Origin: an uncultured Clostridium sp.
GTDB lineage: Bacteria; Bacillota; Clostridia; Clostridiales; Clostridiaceae
Assembly (NCBI RefSeq): GCF_934754915.1
Contig: NZ_CAKVKB010000191.1
Span: forward strand, 1 to 5,012
DNA: 5,012 nt
Reading direction: 5' to 3'
Numbering within the stretch: position 1 is the stretch's first letter; each line of letters opens with the position of its first letter. This document shows, in pieces, positions 4,981 through 5,012 of the stretch. Position numbers and translations under genes: made by a program. The notes under the pieces were generated by a model, which had not been told where the DNA came from, did no database searches, and saw nothing but the letters and a program-made list of their open reading frames with translations.

Positions 4981-5012
4981 AAAAAAACAGATTCTTAGGC
5001 TATTTTTAATGA
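4981..5012 (-). terminator. Possible distal arm of a terminator of an off-window gene
   Basis: Read on the minus strand, the window opens with a short AT-rich stretch, then GCCTAAGAATCTG (5000-4988) running straight into seven T (4987-4981). This is the form of the second arm and U-tract of an intrinsic terminator whose first arm would lie beyond the window edge. The first arm is not visible, so this is an inference. Confidence 0.35.

Overview
This window is very AT-rich and every convincing gene lies on the minus strand. Start sites mostly carry strong GGAGG-type ribosome binding sites. Together with the protein types (an AGCS alanine/glycine symporter, a PhnA/YjdM-like zinc-ribbon protein and a clostridial-style TRM11-like methylase), this suggests a low-GC Firmicute, most likely a Clostridium or close relative. 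That assignment is an inference from composition and gene style, not from a marker gene.

In the direction of transcription (right to left): the right edge carries what looks like the distal half of a terminator of an off-window gene (4981-5012). A good promoter follows (4867-4895), then a 20-bp perfect hairpin with a U-rich tail (4783-4839) just ahead of the ribosome binding site of a sodium-coupled amino acid symporter (3324-4760). Next come a YjdM/PhnA-like zinc-ribbon protein (2878-3216), a 60-residue helical protein of unknown function with its own extended -10 promoter (2582-2764), and a second terminator-like hairpin (2421-2471) ahead of a TRM11-type SAM-dependent methyltransferase (1463-2395). 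The methyltransferase ends in a perfect 18-bp terminator (1410-1464) that contains its stop codon. About 200 bases without a gene then lead to the most unusual locus.

That locus (255-1205) encodes a PTS lactose/cellobiose-type IIB domain followed, in the same reading frame and separated by one TAG codon and one serine codon, by a TrmB-type effector (PLD-like, sugar-sensing) domain that has no helix-turn-helix. The linker on both sides of the TAG resembles a continuous TrmB linker. The locus is therefore either a IIB-TrmB fusion broken by a nonsense mutation, or a two-protein module split from one. No IIA, IIC or DNA-binding partner is visible in the window.

The left 254 bases contain no gene. 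They hold a GC-richer stem-loop (97-135) and, at the very edge, a textbook strong promoter (TTGACA, 17 bp, TATACT with a TG extension and an A-rich upstream region) firing out of the window. It looks like promoters of stable RNA operons in clostridia, so an rRNA or tRNA operon may begin just to the left.

The main candidates for novelty are the IIB/TrmB composite gene and the two genes whose ribosome binding sites are directly preceded by terminator-like hairpins, which suggests leader attenuation.
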